A DNA stretch of 64,000 nt from Panacagrimonas perspica. Its GTDB lineage: Bacteria; Pseudomonadota; Gammaproteobacteria; Nevskiales; Nevskiaceae. Numbering within the stretch: the first letter of the stretch is position 1; each line of letters begins with the position of its first letter. A program made the position numbers and the translations under genes. Location of the stretch: the NCBI RefSeq assembly GCF_004364935.1, contig NZ_SOBT01000010.1, positions 124,001 to 188,000 of the forward strand, read 5' to 3'. Positions 33,926 to 42,770 of the stretch are shown here, piece by piece. A model generated the notes under the pieces. It ran no database searches and was not told the origin of the DNA. It worked only from the letters and a program-made list of their open reading frames with translations.

Positions 33926-34423
33926 TCAACCACCGCAGCCGCCGAGTGTCACCTTGGTCTCGCGAGTCGCGCTGAAGAGCTTCCCATCCGCCTTCACGAC
34001 TGCGATCACGTTGGACGTCTGGGCGACCTTGACCCGCGCGCTGATCATGGCGTCGGTCTGATCTGGAATGGCGAACGCAGCCGCGAACGGGTTCGGGTTC
34101 TTCTCGATGATTAGGTAGATGTCCGTTGTGGACGGAAGCGAACTCTTCACTGTGATCGGAACCACCGAGCCGTTTTCGGCGATGTCGGGTGTCGTCAGCA
34201 CGATCTGATCACTCGGTGTCGGTTTATCGCCCAAGGCCTTCAGCACGTCGTCGACCGTGCGCTCCTTGAACATGCCTTCGAGCGCCTGGGCCCAGGCGCG
34301 GATCGGAGCCAGAGAGAGGAGGAGCAGGCCGCCCATCAGCCGGGCCCCCGACCAGAGGACCTGCCTCCTCGAAAGCACCTCGCGCCGCGAGTGTCCGCCG
34401 TTATTCATATCGCTCACCGTCAT
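33926..34423 (-). CDS. soxY: SoxY sulfur-carrier subunit
   Basis: A 165-residue TAT substrate (SRRQVLWSGARL signal) ending in the swinging arm VTLGGCGG, whose cysteine carries the sulfur intermediates. The mature domain has the SoxY beta-sandwich pattern (DIAENGSVVPITVKSSLP). The ATG at 34423 overlaps the soxD stop (ATGA). The complete C-terminal motif indicates a functional carrier. Confidence 0.95.
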   Translation of the reverse strand: MTVSDMNNGGHSRREVLSRRQVLWSGARLMGGLLLLSLAPIRAWAQALEGMFKERTVDDVLKALGDKPTPSDQIVLTTPDIAENGSVVPITVKSSLPSTTDIYLIIEKNPNPFAAAFAIPDQTDAMISARVKVAQTSNVIAVVKADGKLFSATRETKVTLGGCGG

Positions 34424-35472
34424 TGCGCTGCTCCTCCTGCAATCCATTCCGTGATGGCTTTCATGGTTTCGTCGGGCAACTGGGCGAACGGAGGCATGGG
34501 AACCACTCCCCATACACCGCTGCTGCCGCCACGAATCTTCGACGCGAGATAGGCCGTGGCATCCTTGCGATCTGCGTACTTCGCTGCCACGTCCTTGAAC
34601 GACGGGCCCAGGAGTTTCGCGTCGATAGCGTGGCACCCGAGGCAGCCGTTGCTCGACAACATCGGCGTGACGTCTGGACCGGTGCGCTTCGTGCCTAGAC
34701 CCGTTGCCACGGGAGCAGTGGCGGGGCTCGCCGTCTCGGCTCCCATCGCCAGCTCGACGCCACGTACAGCGCCAAACGAACGATTCTGCTTCGCGAGGTC
34801 GCCATGCGAACCCCGCGCATGGTCAGGCAGCGCCGACGTGATCACCACGTCGCCGTGCAAGCAGTCCTGCATGCAAGGCTTGGCACGCGTATCGGCCTTG
34901 CCGCCCACCTTCCAGAGTCCGTGCTCCTGCGTCATCCCGTTGCGGTTCGGCAGCCGGGCCTGCACGTTCGCCATGGTCTTGTCTGACAGCACGAAGTCGG
35001 CGGGGACGATATCCGCGAGATGGAGCAGATACGCGAGCGCGGCGTAGACCTCGTTTGGCGAAAGCGACTTCGGCCGGTCCCAGGGCATCGCGCGGTTGAT
35101 GTAGTCCCACAACGTCGAGATGGAGGACACCTTGGTGAACGTCGTGCGATAGCTGCCGCCTGCCTTCAGTGAGGCCACCCGGCCGGTGCGGATGTCGTCC
35201 GCCGTGGTGTTGCCGATCAGCGGCGTGAAGACGTGGTTCGCATCGCCGAAGTCGCCGTGGCAGCTGGCGCAACGAGCGCTCCACAGCGCTTCGCCTTCCG
35301 ATACCGAGCCTTGCCCGGCTGGAAGCCCGACAAAATCGGGACGCACGTCGATGTCCCAGGCGCGGATCTCTGCGTCCGTGGCCGATCGACCGACGCCGGC
35401 ATAGTCGGCTCGCACCACGCTGCTGGTGGTTGCCAGCAATCCGAGCAGACACAAGAGCGCAATGTGTTTCAT
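34420..35472 (-). CDS. soxD: SoxD dihaem cytochrome c
   Basis: A 350-residue exported cytochrome with a signal peptide of about 22 residues, the haem sites CASCH (68-72) and CLGCH (about 277) and the Met ligand region PMPPFAQLPDETMKAI near the C terminus. It accepts electrons in the SoxCD sulfane dehydrogenase. The start (35472) overlaps the soxC stop (ATGA). SoxCD lets the pathway oxidise thiosulfate fully to sulfate without sulfur globules. Confidence 0.94.
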   Translation of the reverse strand: MKHIALLCLLGLLATTSSVVRADYAGVGRSATDAEIRAWDIDVRPDFVGLPAGQGSVSEGEALWSARCASCHGDFGDANHVFTPLIGNTTADDIRTGRVASLKAGGSYRTTFTKVSSISTLWDYINRAMPWDRPKSLSPNEVYAALAYLLHLADIVPADFVLSDKTMANVQARLPNRNGMTQEHGLWKVGGKADTRAKPCMQDCLHGDVVITSALPDHARGSHGDLAKQNRSFGAVRGVELAMGAETASPATAPVATGLGTKRTGPDVTPMLSSNGCLGCHAIDAKLLGPSFKDVAAKYADRKDATAYLASKIRGGSSGVWGVVPMPPFAQLPDETMKAITEWIAGGAAQ

Positions 35473-36815
35473 AGCTGGACGTTCGAGACCTCGCCGGACC
35501 GGTCGACCCGCCAGGTCTGGATGGCATTGTTGTGATAGATCGAACGCGTCCCACGGACCTCGCGCAGCATTCGATAGCTGGGTTGCACGAACCCGGTGTC
35601 GTCCATGGCGCGGCTTTGGAGCAGGCAGGGCGAGCCGTCCCACGTCCAGTCGCAGTTGAATCGCGTCAGCGCCTTCGGAAGCTGCGGGCTCTCGAGCCTC
35701 GCTGCCTTCCAGTTCCGGCCGCCGTCAAACGAAACATCGACCCGCTTAATCGTGCCCCGGCCTGACCAGGCCAGGCCGGTCACGTTGCAGAAGCCCTGCC
35801 CCACCAGTTTCTGGCCGCCCGACGGCGTCGTGATCACCGACTTTGCTTCCTGGATCGACGTGTACTGCCGCAGCCGTCCGTCCGGCATCAGGTCGACGTA
35901 GTGGGCCACCTCGTCCTTGGCTCCGTAAGGCTGATCGCCCACTTCGATTCGTCGCAGCCATTTCACCCACGACACGCCCTGCACACCGGGAACGACCAGA
36001 CGAAGCGGATAGCCGTTCTCGGGACGAAGCATTTCACCGTTCATCCCGTAGGCGACGAAGGCGTCGTCCAATGCGCGTTCCATGGGAATCGTGCGCGTCA
36101 TGCTCGACCCGTCCGCGCCTTCCGCCAGCACGAACTTCGCCCTGGATCGATCGATCTTGGCGTCGTCCAGCAAAACCGACAGCGGAACGCCGGTGAACTC
36201 CGAGCAGGAGATCATGCCGTGGGTGTACTGGACGGTCGGCACCGCCACGTTTGCCCACTCCATGGCGGAGTTGGCACCGCATTCGATGAAGTGGATGCGC
36301 GAGACCGAGGGCAGACGCATCAGGTCGTCCATGGTGTACACGCGGGGGCGGCCGACGAGTCCGTTGATCATCAGGCGGTGACGCGATGGATCGACATCCA
36401 CCCATCCCTGGTGATGTCGCTCGAAATGCAGGCCCGAGGGAGTGATGATTCCGAACAGCCCCTGAAGCGGAGCGAATGAGACGGACGCCTGCGCGACACT
36501 GGTCAGTCCCGGTGACTGCCTCCGCGCCAGTGACGTCTCGTAGATCGACGGATCGCCATATGGCTTGAAGACGACCGGCTTGCCGAGCAAAGTCGACCAA
36601 GGCGGCAGATTCAGGATCTCTGCGTCGCCGTCCGATGGATTGCCCGTCGCGCCCATCGCGGAGCCGGCCATCGCGCCGAGCGCAGCAGAGAAGGCACCGC
36701 GGATGAGACGCCGCCGATCCGGATCGATCCCGCCTTTCTGGATCGACACAATCAGCTCAGGGCCAAGAAACCCTTCCGGAGCCTTCTGGACGATCGTGCG
36801 TGCGCTGGAGTCCAT
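35469..36815 (-). CDS. soxC: SoxC molybdoprotein subunit of sulfane dehydrogenase
   Basis: A 448-residue sulfite-oxidase-family protein with a TAT-like signal (DRRRLIRGAFSAALGAMAG) after a long N-terminal region. The molybdopterin-binding domain has the Mo-ligand Cys in HFIECGANSAMEW, and the C-terminal Mo-co dimer domain follows (GTIKRVDVSFDGGRNWKAA). It oxidises the SoxY-bound sulfane sulfur. It is the first gene of the minus-strand sox operon; the promoter must lie in 36816-37150. Confidence 0.94.
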   Translation of the reverse strand: MDSSARTIVQKAPEGFLGPELIVSIQKGGIDPDRRRLIRGAFSAALGAMAGSAMGATGNPSDGDAEILNLPPWSTLLGKPVVFKPYGDPSIYETSLARRQSPGLTSVAQASVSFAPLQGLFGIITPSGLHFERHHQGWVDVDPSRHRLMINGLVGRPRVYTMDDLMRLPSVSRIHFIECGANSAMEWANVAVPTVQYTHGMISCSEFTGVPLSVLLDDAKIDRSRAKFVLAEGADGSSMTRTIPMERALDDAFVAYGMNGEMLRPENGYPLRLVVPGVQGVSWVKWLRRIEVGDQPYGAKDEVAHYVDLMPDGRLRQYTSIQEAKSVITTPSGGQKLVGQGFCNVTGLAWSGRGTIKRVDVSFDGGRNWKAARLESPQLPKALTRFNCDWTWDGSPCLLQSRAMDDTGFVQPSYRMLREVRGTRSIYHNNAIQTWRVDRSGEVSNVQL

Positions 36816-37186
36816 ATGCGTTCGCTCGGCTTCGGAGGGACTGACGGTCTCGAGTGCGACAAAAGATCCGGCTCGTACGGTCCGTCTCGGGCGGTCGTAG
36901 GTCGGTTAGTTGTTTTGCGGGGGACGACGGCGTCTTACGCGCCGTAATCGCCCGGCAGAACACTGGCAGATCGTCTATTCACGTCCTATCCGTGTGGCAC
37001 CGGGTCGGGACTAGCAAGTTCCCGAGGTCGTCCGGCCCCAGCGGCTGATTCGCGTCCGCCTCCAGCCTGCGCAGGACACGGGCGGAAATAGCGTCGCGCC
37101 TTAGGCGCGCGAGGTTGGTGTACGTTTGATGACCGGGATCATCAGCGACACATTCCGAGGTGAGACGTGAACGCGAGAACGGATTC
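36816..37186. other. Divergent promoter region of the sox operon
   Basis: A 370-bp gap between soxC (minus) and the DsrE-like gene (plus). No regulator gene such as soxR is here, and I recognise no operator. It should carry promoters in both directions. Confidence 0.45.
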
Positions 37187-37657
37187 ATGAACCTGCTGCG
37201 AGATGTGCGGCCTCGACATTCGAGGCGAAGCGTCTTGTCGTTCCTGGGGCGCGCTTTCGCGCTTTCGACTCCCTCTGCAGCCGCAATCGCGGCGGTGCCG
37301 CTGCCCGCAGTTCGCGTCGTCTACCATCTAGACGACGTATCAAACGCGATTGCCACGGTTCGAATGCTGCAGAACCACGTGAAGGCGGACAGCAGCGTGC
37401 AGATCGTCGTTGTGGCCCTGGGCGGGGGCGTGGATTTTCTGCTCGCAGGAGGAAAGGACAGCCGCGGAAATCCTTACGAGCCGATGGTCGACGACCTGTC
37501 CGCCGCGGGCGTGGCATTCCGCGCTTGCGGGAACACGCTCACTTTCAGGGATATTCCCGCGTCGGCCGTGCACCCCGAGGCTACGATCATAGAGTCGGGC
37601 GCGGCGGAGATATCGCGCCTTCAGTTTCGTGAGGGGTACGCGTACTACAAGCCCTGA
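37187..37657 (+). CDS. DsrE/DsrF-family protein with a possible export signal
   Basis: About 156 residues. A basic/TAT-like N terminus (RHSRRSVLSFLGRAFALS) is followed by a DsrE-like fold (VYHLDDVSNAIATVRMLQNHVKA, IVVVALGGGVDFLLAGG). A cysteine in FRACGNTLTF is at the position often used for sulfur transfer. A GTG at 37160 would add nine residues. It is divergent from soxC, and DsrE-like proteins near sox genes are thought to move sulfur. The specific role is unknown. Confidence 0.75.
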   Translation: MNLLRDVRPRHSRRSVLSFLGRAFALSTPSAAAIAAVPLPAVRVVYHLDDVSNAIATVRMLQNHVKADSSVQIVVVALGGGVDFLLAGGKDSRGNPYEPMVDDLSAAGVAFRACGNTLTFRDIPASAVHPEATIIESGAAEISRLQFREGYAYYKP

Positions 37658-37671
37658 GGGCATCGGCACTA

Positions 37672-38046
37672 CTACCGAGGCCTCAGGCGCTCCAGCGTCA
37701 TCCAGAACAGTTCGTCCGAGGAATACCCTTCGAACCGATGCTGCTCTACGCGATCCTCCACGATGACAAACGTGGGGGCGCGAACAATGGGCTGGCTGAA
37801 GCTGACGCCTGCTTCGAGATAGGTGCCGAGCGGAACCCTGCGCAACGGAAGCCGCCGACTCTCGTCCGTTCGCATATAGATGGCGCCGACCTGTCTTTCG
37901 AACAATTTGCAGGGGCCACAGGCGGGATCCTCGACGATCAACAGCTCTGCGTTGGAGGCGCCGGAGGTCTGAATCGTGAGCATGATCGAGAGCGCCGCGA
38001 CCAGCGCGCGATTGAGCAGACCGAAGGGGAGCGAAGCCGAAATCAA
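37672..38046 (-). CDS. SoxS-like periplasmic thioredoxin
   Basis: About 124 residues with a hydrophobic leader (RALVAALSIMLTIQTSGASNA) and a thioredoxin-fold domain with the active site EDPACGPCKLFERQV and a cis-Pro region IVRAPTFVIVED. Its size and layout match SoxS, which keeps SoxYZ active by reducing it. No ATG fits; TTG at 38046 is the best start and has no clear SD, so the N terminus is uncertain. It converges with the DsrE-like gene, 14 bp apart. Confidence 0.72.
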   Translation of the reverse strand: MISASLPFGLLNRALVAALSIMLTIQTSGASNAELLIVEDPACGPCKLFERQVGAIYMRTDESRRLPLRRVPLGTYLEAGVSFSQPIVRAPTFVIVEDRVEQHRFEGYSSDELFWMTLERLRPR

Positions 38047-38567
38047 CGTGGGGATTGCCGCGTGAAATGTAGGGCGTCTCGGCTTTCGAGCACGCGCGTT
38101 GCGAAGTGCTCCGACTCGAGCCGGCCTCTACCCGACGAAAATGCGCTGATTGGCGAGTGTGCAATCGCAGTGTCATGGAATCGCTGCTGAACGATGCCCA
38201 TTGGTGGCGCTCCCTGGATGTCATACGGCGACCGCCGCCGTACGTGATCCACTGAGAGCTTTGGGGCTACCCAAACCATTCGCAACGAGCACGTGTGCGT
38301 GGCTCACCTAGGATTCGTACTAGGTTCACCTGGGAATTGACCGCAGATGCGTTTGGGGGCGTTGCAGGAGAAGCTGCAGTGATGCTGGATCGCGGTGAGG
38401 CCGCTACAGTCAGTCGCGACTGAACGACCGCAGCATCGTCCGTCTCCGCCCAGCGCACACCATCCAGTGCACTGCCGAAGACTTCGTGCAGCGAAGATCA
38501 TCGTGTCGACCCGATTCGGGCTCGATGAACACATTCAAATCAGATCGGATCAACGAGGAGAAATACT
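38047..38567. other. Intergenic region with paired CTAGG elements
   Basis: About 520 bp with no credible gene. CCTAGG (38307-38312) and CTAGG (38320-38324) form CCTAG-N8-CTAGG followed by TTCACC, like the elements upstream of the first GFA, OsmC and OYE genes. It is likely the regulatory region of the GFA gene at 38568. Confidence 0.5.
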
Positions 38568-38993
38568 GTGAGTGAACATTCGGGTAGTTGTTTCTGCGGC
38601 GCCGTGCAGTTCACCGTCAGCGGCGAGCCGGCTGCGATGGGCTACTGCCACTGCGAATCCTGCCGACACTGGTCCGCCGGACCCGTAAACGCGTTCAGCC
38701 TGTGGAAGCCGGAGGCGCTGAAGGTCACCAAGGGCGCGGACAACATCGGCACCTACAACAAGACGCCGGTCAGCTTCCGTAAGTGGTGCAAGACCTGCGG
38801 CGGCCATGTCTTCAGCGATCACCCGCCGATGGGACTGGTGGACGTGTACGCCGCCGTCTTGCCGAGCCTGAAATTCCAGCCGGCCGTCCACGTCAATTAC
38901 GCCGAGAAGGTTCTCAGCGTGAAGGACGGACTGCCGAAGATGAAGGATTTCCCCGCCGAGATGGGCGGTTCGGGCGTGACCTTGCCCGACTGA
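38568..38993 (+). CDS. Second GFA-family zinc protein
   Basis: A 141-residue GFA/CENP-V-fold protein starting at GTG with GAGGAG 7 bp upstream. Cysteine clusters are GSCFCGAVQF, YCHCESCRH and WCKTCGGHVFSDHPP. It differs clearly from the first GFA protein at 5041, so it is not a recent copy. Formaldehyde-glutathione adduct formation is the classical activity, and formaldehyde is a predicted product of two enzymes in this island. Confidence 0.82.
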   Translation: MSEHSGSCFCGAVQFTVSGEPAAMGYCHCESCRHWSAGPVNAFSLWKPEALKVTKGADNIGTYNKTPVSFRKWCKTCGGHVFSDHPPMGLVDVYAAVLPSLKFQPAVHVNYAEKVLSVKDGLPKMKDFPAEMGGSGVTLPD

Positions 38994-39139
38994 GCATCGC
39001 GCAGGTCGGACGGGGAAGGCGACCGATCGTACTCGCCGCCTTCTCCGTCTGATCGACACGCGTCGCGGTAGACGGCGCAATCCACGCGCCGACGGCGCGG
39101 CGCGGAACTCGAGTCGCAATTACGATCACAACGACGGCC

Positions 39140-39973
39140 ATGCCCAGTCTCGAGACCCATTACTCGGCAGCCGCCATCGAACAGCGACTCCTGGCCGGTA
39201 TCCGTGCGGCTGGACTAGACCCCGAGCAACGCTTGTCTCCCGAAGAACTCGGGGCGCTCGACCAGTTTCACACCGGGGGACTGCAGGCTTCGCTCGAACT
39301 GCTCGAAGCAGCTCGCATCCGCTCGACCGATCGTGTTCTGGATCTTGGCGCCGGGCTGGCCGGGTCGGCCCGGCTGCTCGCTTCCACCGTTGGCTGTCTT
39401 GTCGACTGCATCGAGCTGTCGTCCGATTACTGCGCGGGTGCCGCGCTGCTGAACCGGCTGACGGGCCTCGAAGACCGAATCACGGTGCGCCTGGGGAGCG
39501 CCCTCGATCTGCCGTATCCCGATGGCGCCTTCGACATCGTCTGGATGCAGAACGTGGGCATGAACATCGCCGACAAGCACACGCTTTACCGGGAGATCGC
39601 CCGCGTTCTCAAACCGGGTGGCCTCTATGCCTTCCAGGAAATGGCTACCGGCGTTTCTGACACGATGTACTTCCCATTGCCGTGGGCCACGGTTCCAGCG
39701 GACCAGCATCTCGCGTCAGTCGATGAACTGCTGTCACTTCTCGATCAATGCGGGTTCGCCACCGAGCTGTTCGAAGACATCAGCGACCTGCACATGAGCA
39801 GGTCCACAGGAAGCACCGTACCCGCCCCGCCGGGGCAGCTCGGCCTGGGCGTTTTCGTCGACGACCTTCCCCGAAAATCCGCTAATGCCAGGCGCAGCCT
39901 CGCGGAGGGCCAGGTGCGGTTCGTGAGAGGAGTGTTTCGGTTAATGGACGACGTCGTCACAGATCCGAGCTGA
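39140..39973 (+). CDS. SAM-dependent methyltransferase
   Basis: A 277-residue class I methyltransferase. Motif I is RVLDLGAGLAGSARLLAST, motif II CIELSSDYCAGAALLNRL, post-I GSALDLPYPDGAFDIVWMQNVGMNI and motif III VLKPGGLYAFQEM. It resembles sarcosine/dimethylglycine-type or ubiquinone-type enzymes (helical N terminus, HTGGLQASLELLEAA). It follows the second GFA gene on the same strand and marks the right end of the sulfur/C1 island before the Tn7-like module. The substrate is unknown. Confidence 0.82.
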   Translation: MPSLETHYSAAAIEQRLLAGIRAAGLDPEQRLSPEELGALDQFHTGGLQASLELLEAARIRSTDRVLDLGAGLAGSARLLASTVGCLVDCIELSSDYCAGAALLNRLTGLEDRITVRLGSALDLPYPDGAFDIVWMQNVGMNIADKHTLYREIARVLKPGGLYAFQEMATGVSDTMYFPLPWATVPADQHLASVDELLSLLDQCGFATELFEDISDLHMSRSTGSTVPAPPGQLGLGVFVDDLPRKSANARRSLAEGQVRFVRGVFRLMDDVVTDPS

Positions 39974-40335
39974 CCATTCTGGTACCCCGTGCTTCTTGGC
40001 GACAGATGCTACTGGAGCGCTATCCGCTCCTCGGAGAATTCGGACCATTTGCTTATCGGTAAATCGGACCTTCTTCATCGACTTCTCGCTTGTTAGCGGG
40101 AGCCAGAATCTTAAGCATCAAATGGTCCGAGAATCGGCAGGCAGGTCACCCGACGCGGCACTCTCTGCAGTGGTCGTGGGCTGCACAGCCTCGACAGTCA
40201 CGCAGAAGCTGGTCTCAGACCTGTTATCGGACCGGATGAAGACTGGTAAGCCGCCCGTACGACTCCTGCGAGCCGCTCGCCACCCCACCCGCTACGAGTT
40301 GGTGCTGCGTCGCGCGTAGGCTGGCGGAAGCCAAC
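39974..40335. other. Probable left end region of the Tn7-like element, with TCGGACC repeats
   Basis: TCGGACCATTTG (40040-40051) is repeated in inverted form as CAAATGGTCCGA (40119-40130). Shorter TCGGACC copies start at 40064 and 40227. A TGTTA that could begin an element end occurs at 40222, with another at 40091. No gene is credible here. Clustered short repeats are typical of TnsB-binding ends, but I could not fix the exact boundary. Confidence 0.5.
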
Positions 40336-41670
40336 TCACTCACTATCGCCTGTTCCTTCTGAAGGCCGGACACGCATCATCTCGCCGAATAATTCCTTTG
40401 CCCCCCATTCGCTCATACTGGTCCGCCCCATAAAACGACGCAGAAAGGCGGTCCGAGTCAATCGGACGCCTTCTATTTCCATCCTTTTCAGAACTCGCAA
40501 CGCGCTTCTTCGTTGCGACAAAATCTTTCGCCATCTTCGTTTAGTCTTTAGGCGGCGGATCCGCCCTGCGAGCTTCTTCACTTTTTTATTGCAGTAGTGA
40601 TAAAGGCTCGATTGCGTGGCCTTAAGCCGGATTGCAAGTTCAGCAATCGAGTCGACCGATGGCTTCGAGAGAGACAACTGCTCGTCTACTGCTGTGGCGA
40701 TTCGCTCTCTGAGACCTTGATCTACTGATCGCGGCCCAAATCTGGGCACTGCCCATACTCCGCGTGCGATATCTAGTGGCATCTGTGCTGCAGCCAAGAA
40801 CGGGTCTCTCAGGGTGTCGAGCGGGCTAACCCCCAGCAAAGCACACACCCTCATCCAGGTCGCCACCCTCGGGCGCCTACGCCCCTTCCACCAATCGCCC
40901 AGCGTATCGGGAGAAATGCGCAGTTGCGTTGCAAGGCTCTCGAGTGTGAGCTTCTGCCCTGCTAGAACTTCCCGAACGAACACTCTCACTTCGTGGCCGT
41001 GAACCGATCGCTGCAGATCAGCGCTTGCCTCAATCAGCTTCGAGGCTTCGGCAGCCAGCCAAATCTGATGAGACGTCGTGGGGTCCGACGGCAGAACCGG
41101 CAGATTTTGGATATCTCCAAGCCAGCATCCGCACTTGCTGCACAGATCAAGCACTCCAGACGTAGGAACAAGCGCTTGCGGCGACCTGCACTTAGGGCAT
41201 CGAGAAGAGAGCTTTGTCTTATCCACAACACAAACGTTCAAATCAGCAACCTGCCAGGCGAGCAGGTCGTGGGATCTGATGTCCGCGCGACGCATTCTTA
41301 GGAAGCACGCCGCGCAGAAATGTCGATCTCTTTTAACCACCAAACCACCTTGTGTGGAGAAGACCTTGATAGCCCATCCGAAGTTCGATGCACCAAGGTC
41401 GTCTCGCTTGGTCACAAGGGAAAGCAACGCTTCTAGCCGGGACTGCATCAATCCGTAGCCATTCAGGCATCCGACGTCACGTGCTCTGAGGTTGGAAAGA
41501 GGCACCGAGTATGTGCTCTCAAGAAGATTGAGAATTCGCAAGGGCGACTTACCGTGGTCCTTTGCGAACGCACAGAGAATGCTTGTAGTGCATTCCGCCT
41601 CTGGCGTGCCGAGCGCGAAGGGTCTAATCGGATATGTCGATACGGCTAATGACGGTAACGAGCCGTTCAT
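40336..41670 (-). CDS. TniQ/TnsD-like target-selection protein
   Basis: A 444-residue protein. The N-terminal TniQ domain has zinc-finger pairs HFCAACF (C119, C122), CPKC (158/161) and CSKCGC (177/180). A central XRE-like HTH follows (LTLESLATQLRISPDTLGDWWKGRRRP), then a TnsD-like C-terminal DNA-binding region (IAELAIRLKATQSSLYHYC) and a basic tail. TnsD/TniQ proteins recognise the attachment site and recruit TnsC. The start overlaps the TnsC-like stop (ATGA). The extended C terminus and the nearby tRNA-Ile gene suggest homing to that tRNA. Confidence 0.83.
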   Translation of the reverse strand: MNGSLPSLAVSTYPIRPFALGTPEAECTTSILCAFAKDHGKSPLRILNLLESTYSVPLSNLRARDVGCLNGYGLMQSRLEALLSLVTKRDDLGASNFGWAIKVFSTQGGLVVKRDRHFCAACFLRMRRADIRSHDLLAWQVADLNVCVVDKTKLSSRCPKCRSPQALVPTSGVLDLCSKCGCWLGDIQNLPVLPSDPTTSHQIWLAAEASKLIEASADLQRSVHGHEVRVFVREVLAGQKLTLESLATQLRISPDTLGDWWKGRRRPRVATWMRVCALLGVSPLDTLRDPFLAAAQMPLDIARGVWAVPRFGPRSVDQGLRERIATAVDEQLSLSKPSVDSIAELAIRLKATQSSLYHYCNKKVKKLAGRIRRLKTKRRWRKILSQRRSALRVLKRMEIEGVRLTRTAFLRRFMGRTSMSEWGAKELFGEMMRVRPSEGTGDSE

Positions 41671-42770
41671 TCGATTCCCACCGGATCGCTTGCCGGGCCT
41701 CTCTCTCCGGGCCGCCGACCGTTGGGCTTCCCTCCCCCATCCGGCTTACTTTCTTCCTTTTTTTCTTGATCATCCTGCCGAGCCTCATCGTTCGTCCTGA
41801 GTTCAGCCGCCTCGAGGTCCTCACGCAGACGCTTAAGCTGCTGCTGGCTCGGAAGGTGTTTCTTGACGTCGCTCCATGCGATCTTGTCTTTTCCCATTTT
41901 CCTTACGTCTTGCAGGGCGGCGACCAGCGCTTTTTTTATATATCCGGGGACAAAGAGCGTTCGCATCTCGATCTGTTGCAACACCTTCTTGTCAGCTAGA
42001 AACTTCTCCTCAGCTGCATCTCCGAGAAGCTCTTGAAACCCTTTGAGCATTGCAACAGCACTAGCCTTTCCCTGAGAGGTCGACGAATCGATTGCCTTAA
42101 CATCGATCAGAACTGCTGCTTGATCGATACTAGAATTGGTTACCTCCGGATTTTCATTGCTTCCCAGCATGTCTCTGATGACCGGGCTTCCGCTCAGAAC
42201 GACAACTTGGGGCCCGCCATTGCGCGCATTAACGATTTTGTTCAGTAATGCGAATGCGTGGTGGTACTCCTTCGGACGTAACGTCCGCAACATGAAGTGA
42301 GCGTCTGTCACGATCAGCACGCGCGTCTCACGCTTCCGAAGCGCCGACGAGAAATCGTCTCGATAGTCGTCTAGAGACCGGAAGTTCGCGTTGCCATTGA
42401 ATTCGGTCCGACCACTCGCTGACTCTGTTGCACGCTTTCGCTGCCCAAGTGCAGGCTCACCTAAGCTCTTGAGACCTTCCACGAAGAACGTTCTCCATCC
42501 GAATCGACCTTCCGTCGGCGGTTTAGCGTCCACTTCGCAGACCATGTACGGGTTGTATCGCTCGGCGCCCTTTTGTAGTTCTGACTTGGCGAATCGAGCG
42601 ATCCTATTCACGCCCAAGCCCCCGACCCCCGTGAGCAAGATTACCGTCCCAGAGATAGCGAGCTCGCACCTAGCTCGAAGCTGAGCGGCGGTTTCGATGA
42701 AGTCGGGATAGTCAACGGTTCGCTCTTCCAACCGGCGGAGGGCCAGGTCGATGTTCTCAGTCGAGCTCAT
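41667..42770 (-). CDS. TnsC/TniB-like AAA+ protein with degenerate Walker motifs
   Basis: A 367-residue protein in the position and size of TnsC/TniB, with an AAA-like core. Where Walker A should read GxxGxGKT it has GVGGLGVN (48-55), lacking the lysine and threonine. Walker B reads VLIVTDAH (D156 then A), lacking the glutamate. The C terminus is a long acidic/basic disordered tail. TnsC normally bridges TniQ and the transposase using ATP; this copy may bind but not hydrolyse nucleotide, or may act without it. ATGA overlaps couple it to both neighbours. Confidence 0.78.
   Translation of the reverse strand: MSSTENIDLALRRLEERTVDYPDFIETAAQLRARCELAISGTVILLTGVGGLGVNRIARFAKSELQKGAERYNPYMVCEVDAKPPTEGRFGWRTFFVEGLKSLGEPALGQRKRATESASGRTEFNGNANFRSLDDYRDDFSSALRKRETRVLIVTDAHFMLRTLRPKEYHHAFALLNKIVNARNGGPQVVVLSGSPVIRDMLGSNENPEVTNSSIDQAAVLIDVKAIDSSTSQGKASAVAMLKGFQELLGDAAEEKFLADKKVLQQIEMRTLFVPGYIKKALVAALQDVRKMGKDKIAWSDVKKHLPSQQQLKRLREDLEAAELRTNDEARQDDQEKKEESKPDGGGKPNGRRPGERGPASDPVGIE

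Noticed and set aside
36979-37188. A small minus-strand gene in the sox divergent region
   Set aside because: It has no SD or recognisable domain, and it overlaps the start of the DsrE-like gene on the other strand.
37672-38224. A longer alternative frame across the SoxS-like gene
   Set aside because: It is in a different reading frame and is arginine/serine rich without domain signal. The thioredoxin frame with CGPC is the real one.
39996-40319. A possible 107-residue gene in the left flank of the Tn7-like module
   Set aside because: It has no SD and no family resemblance, and it overlaps the repeated TCGGACC elements that mark this as an end region.
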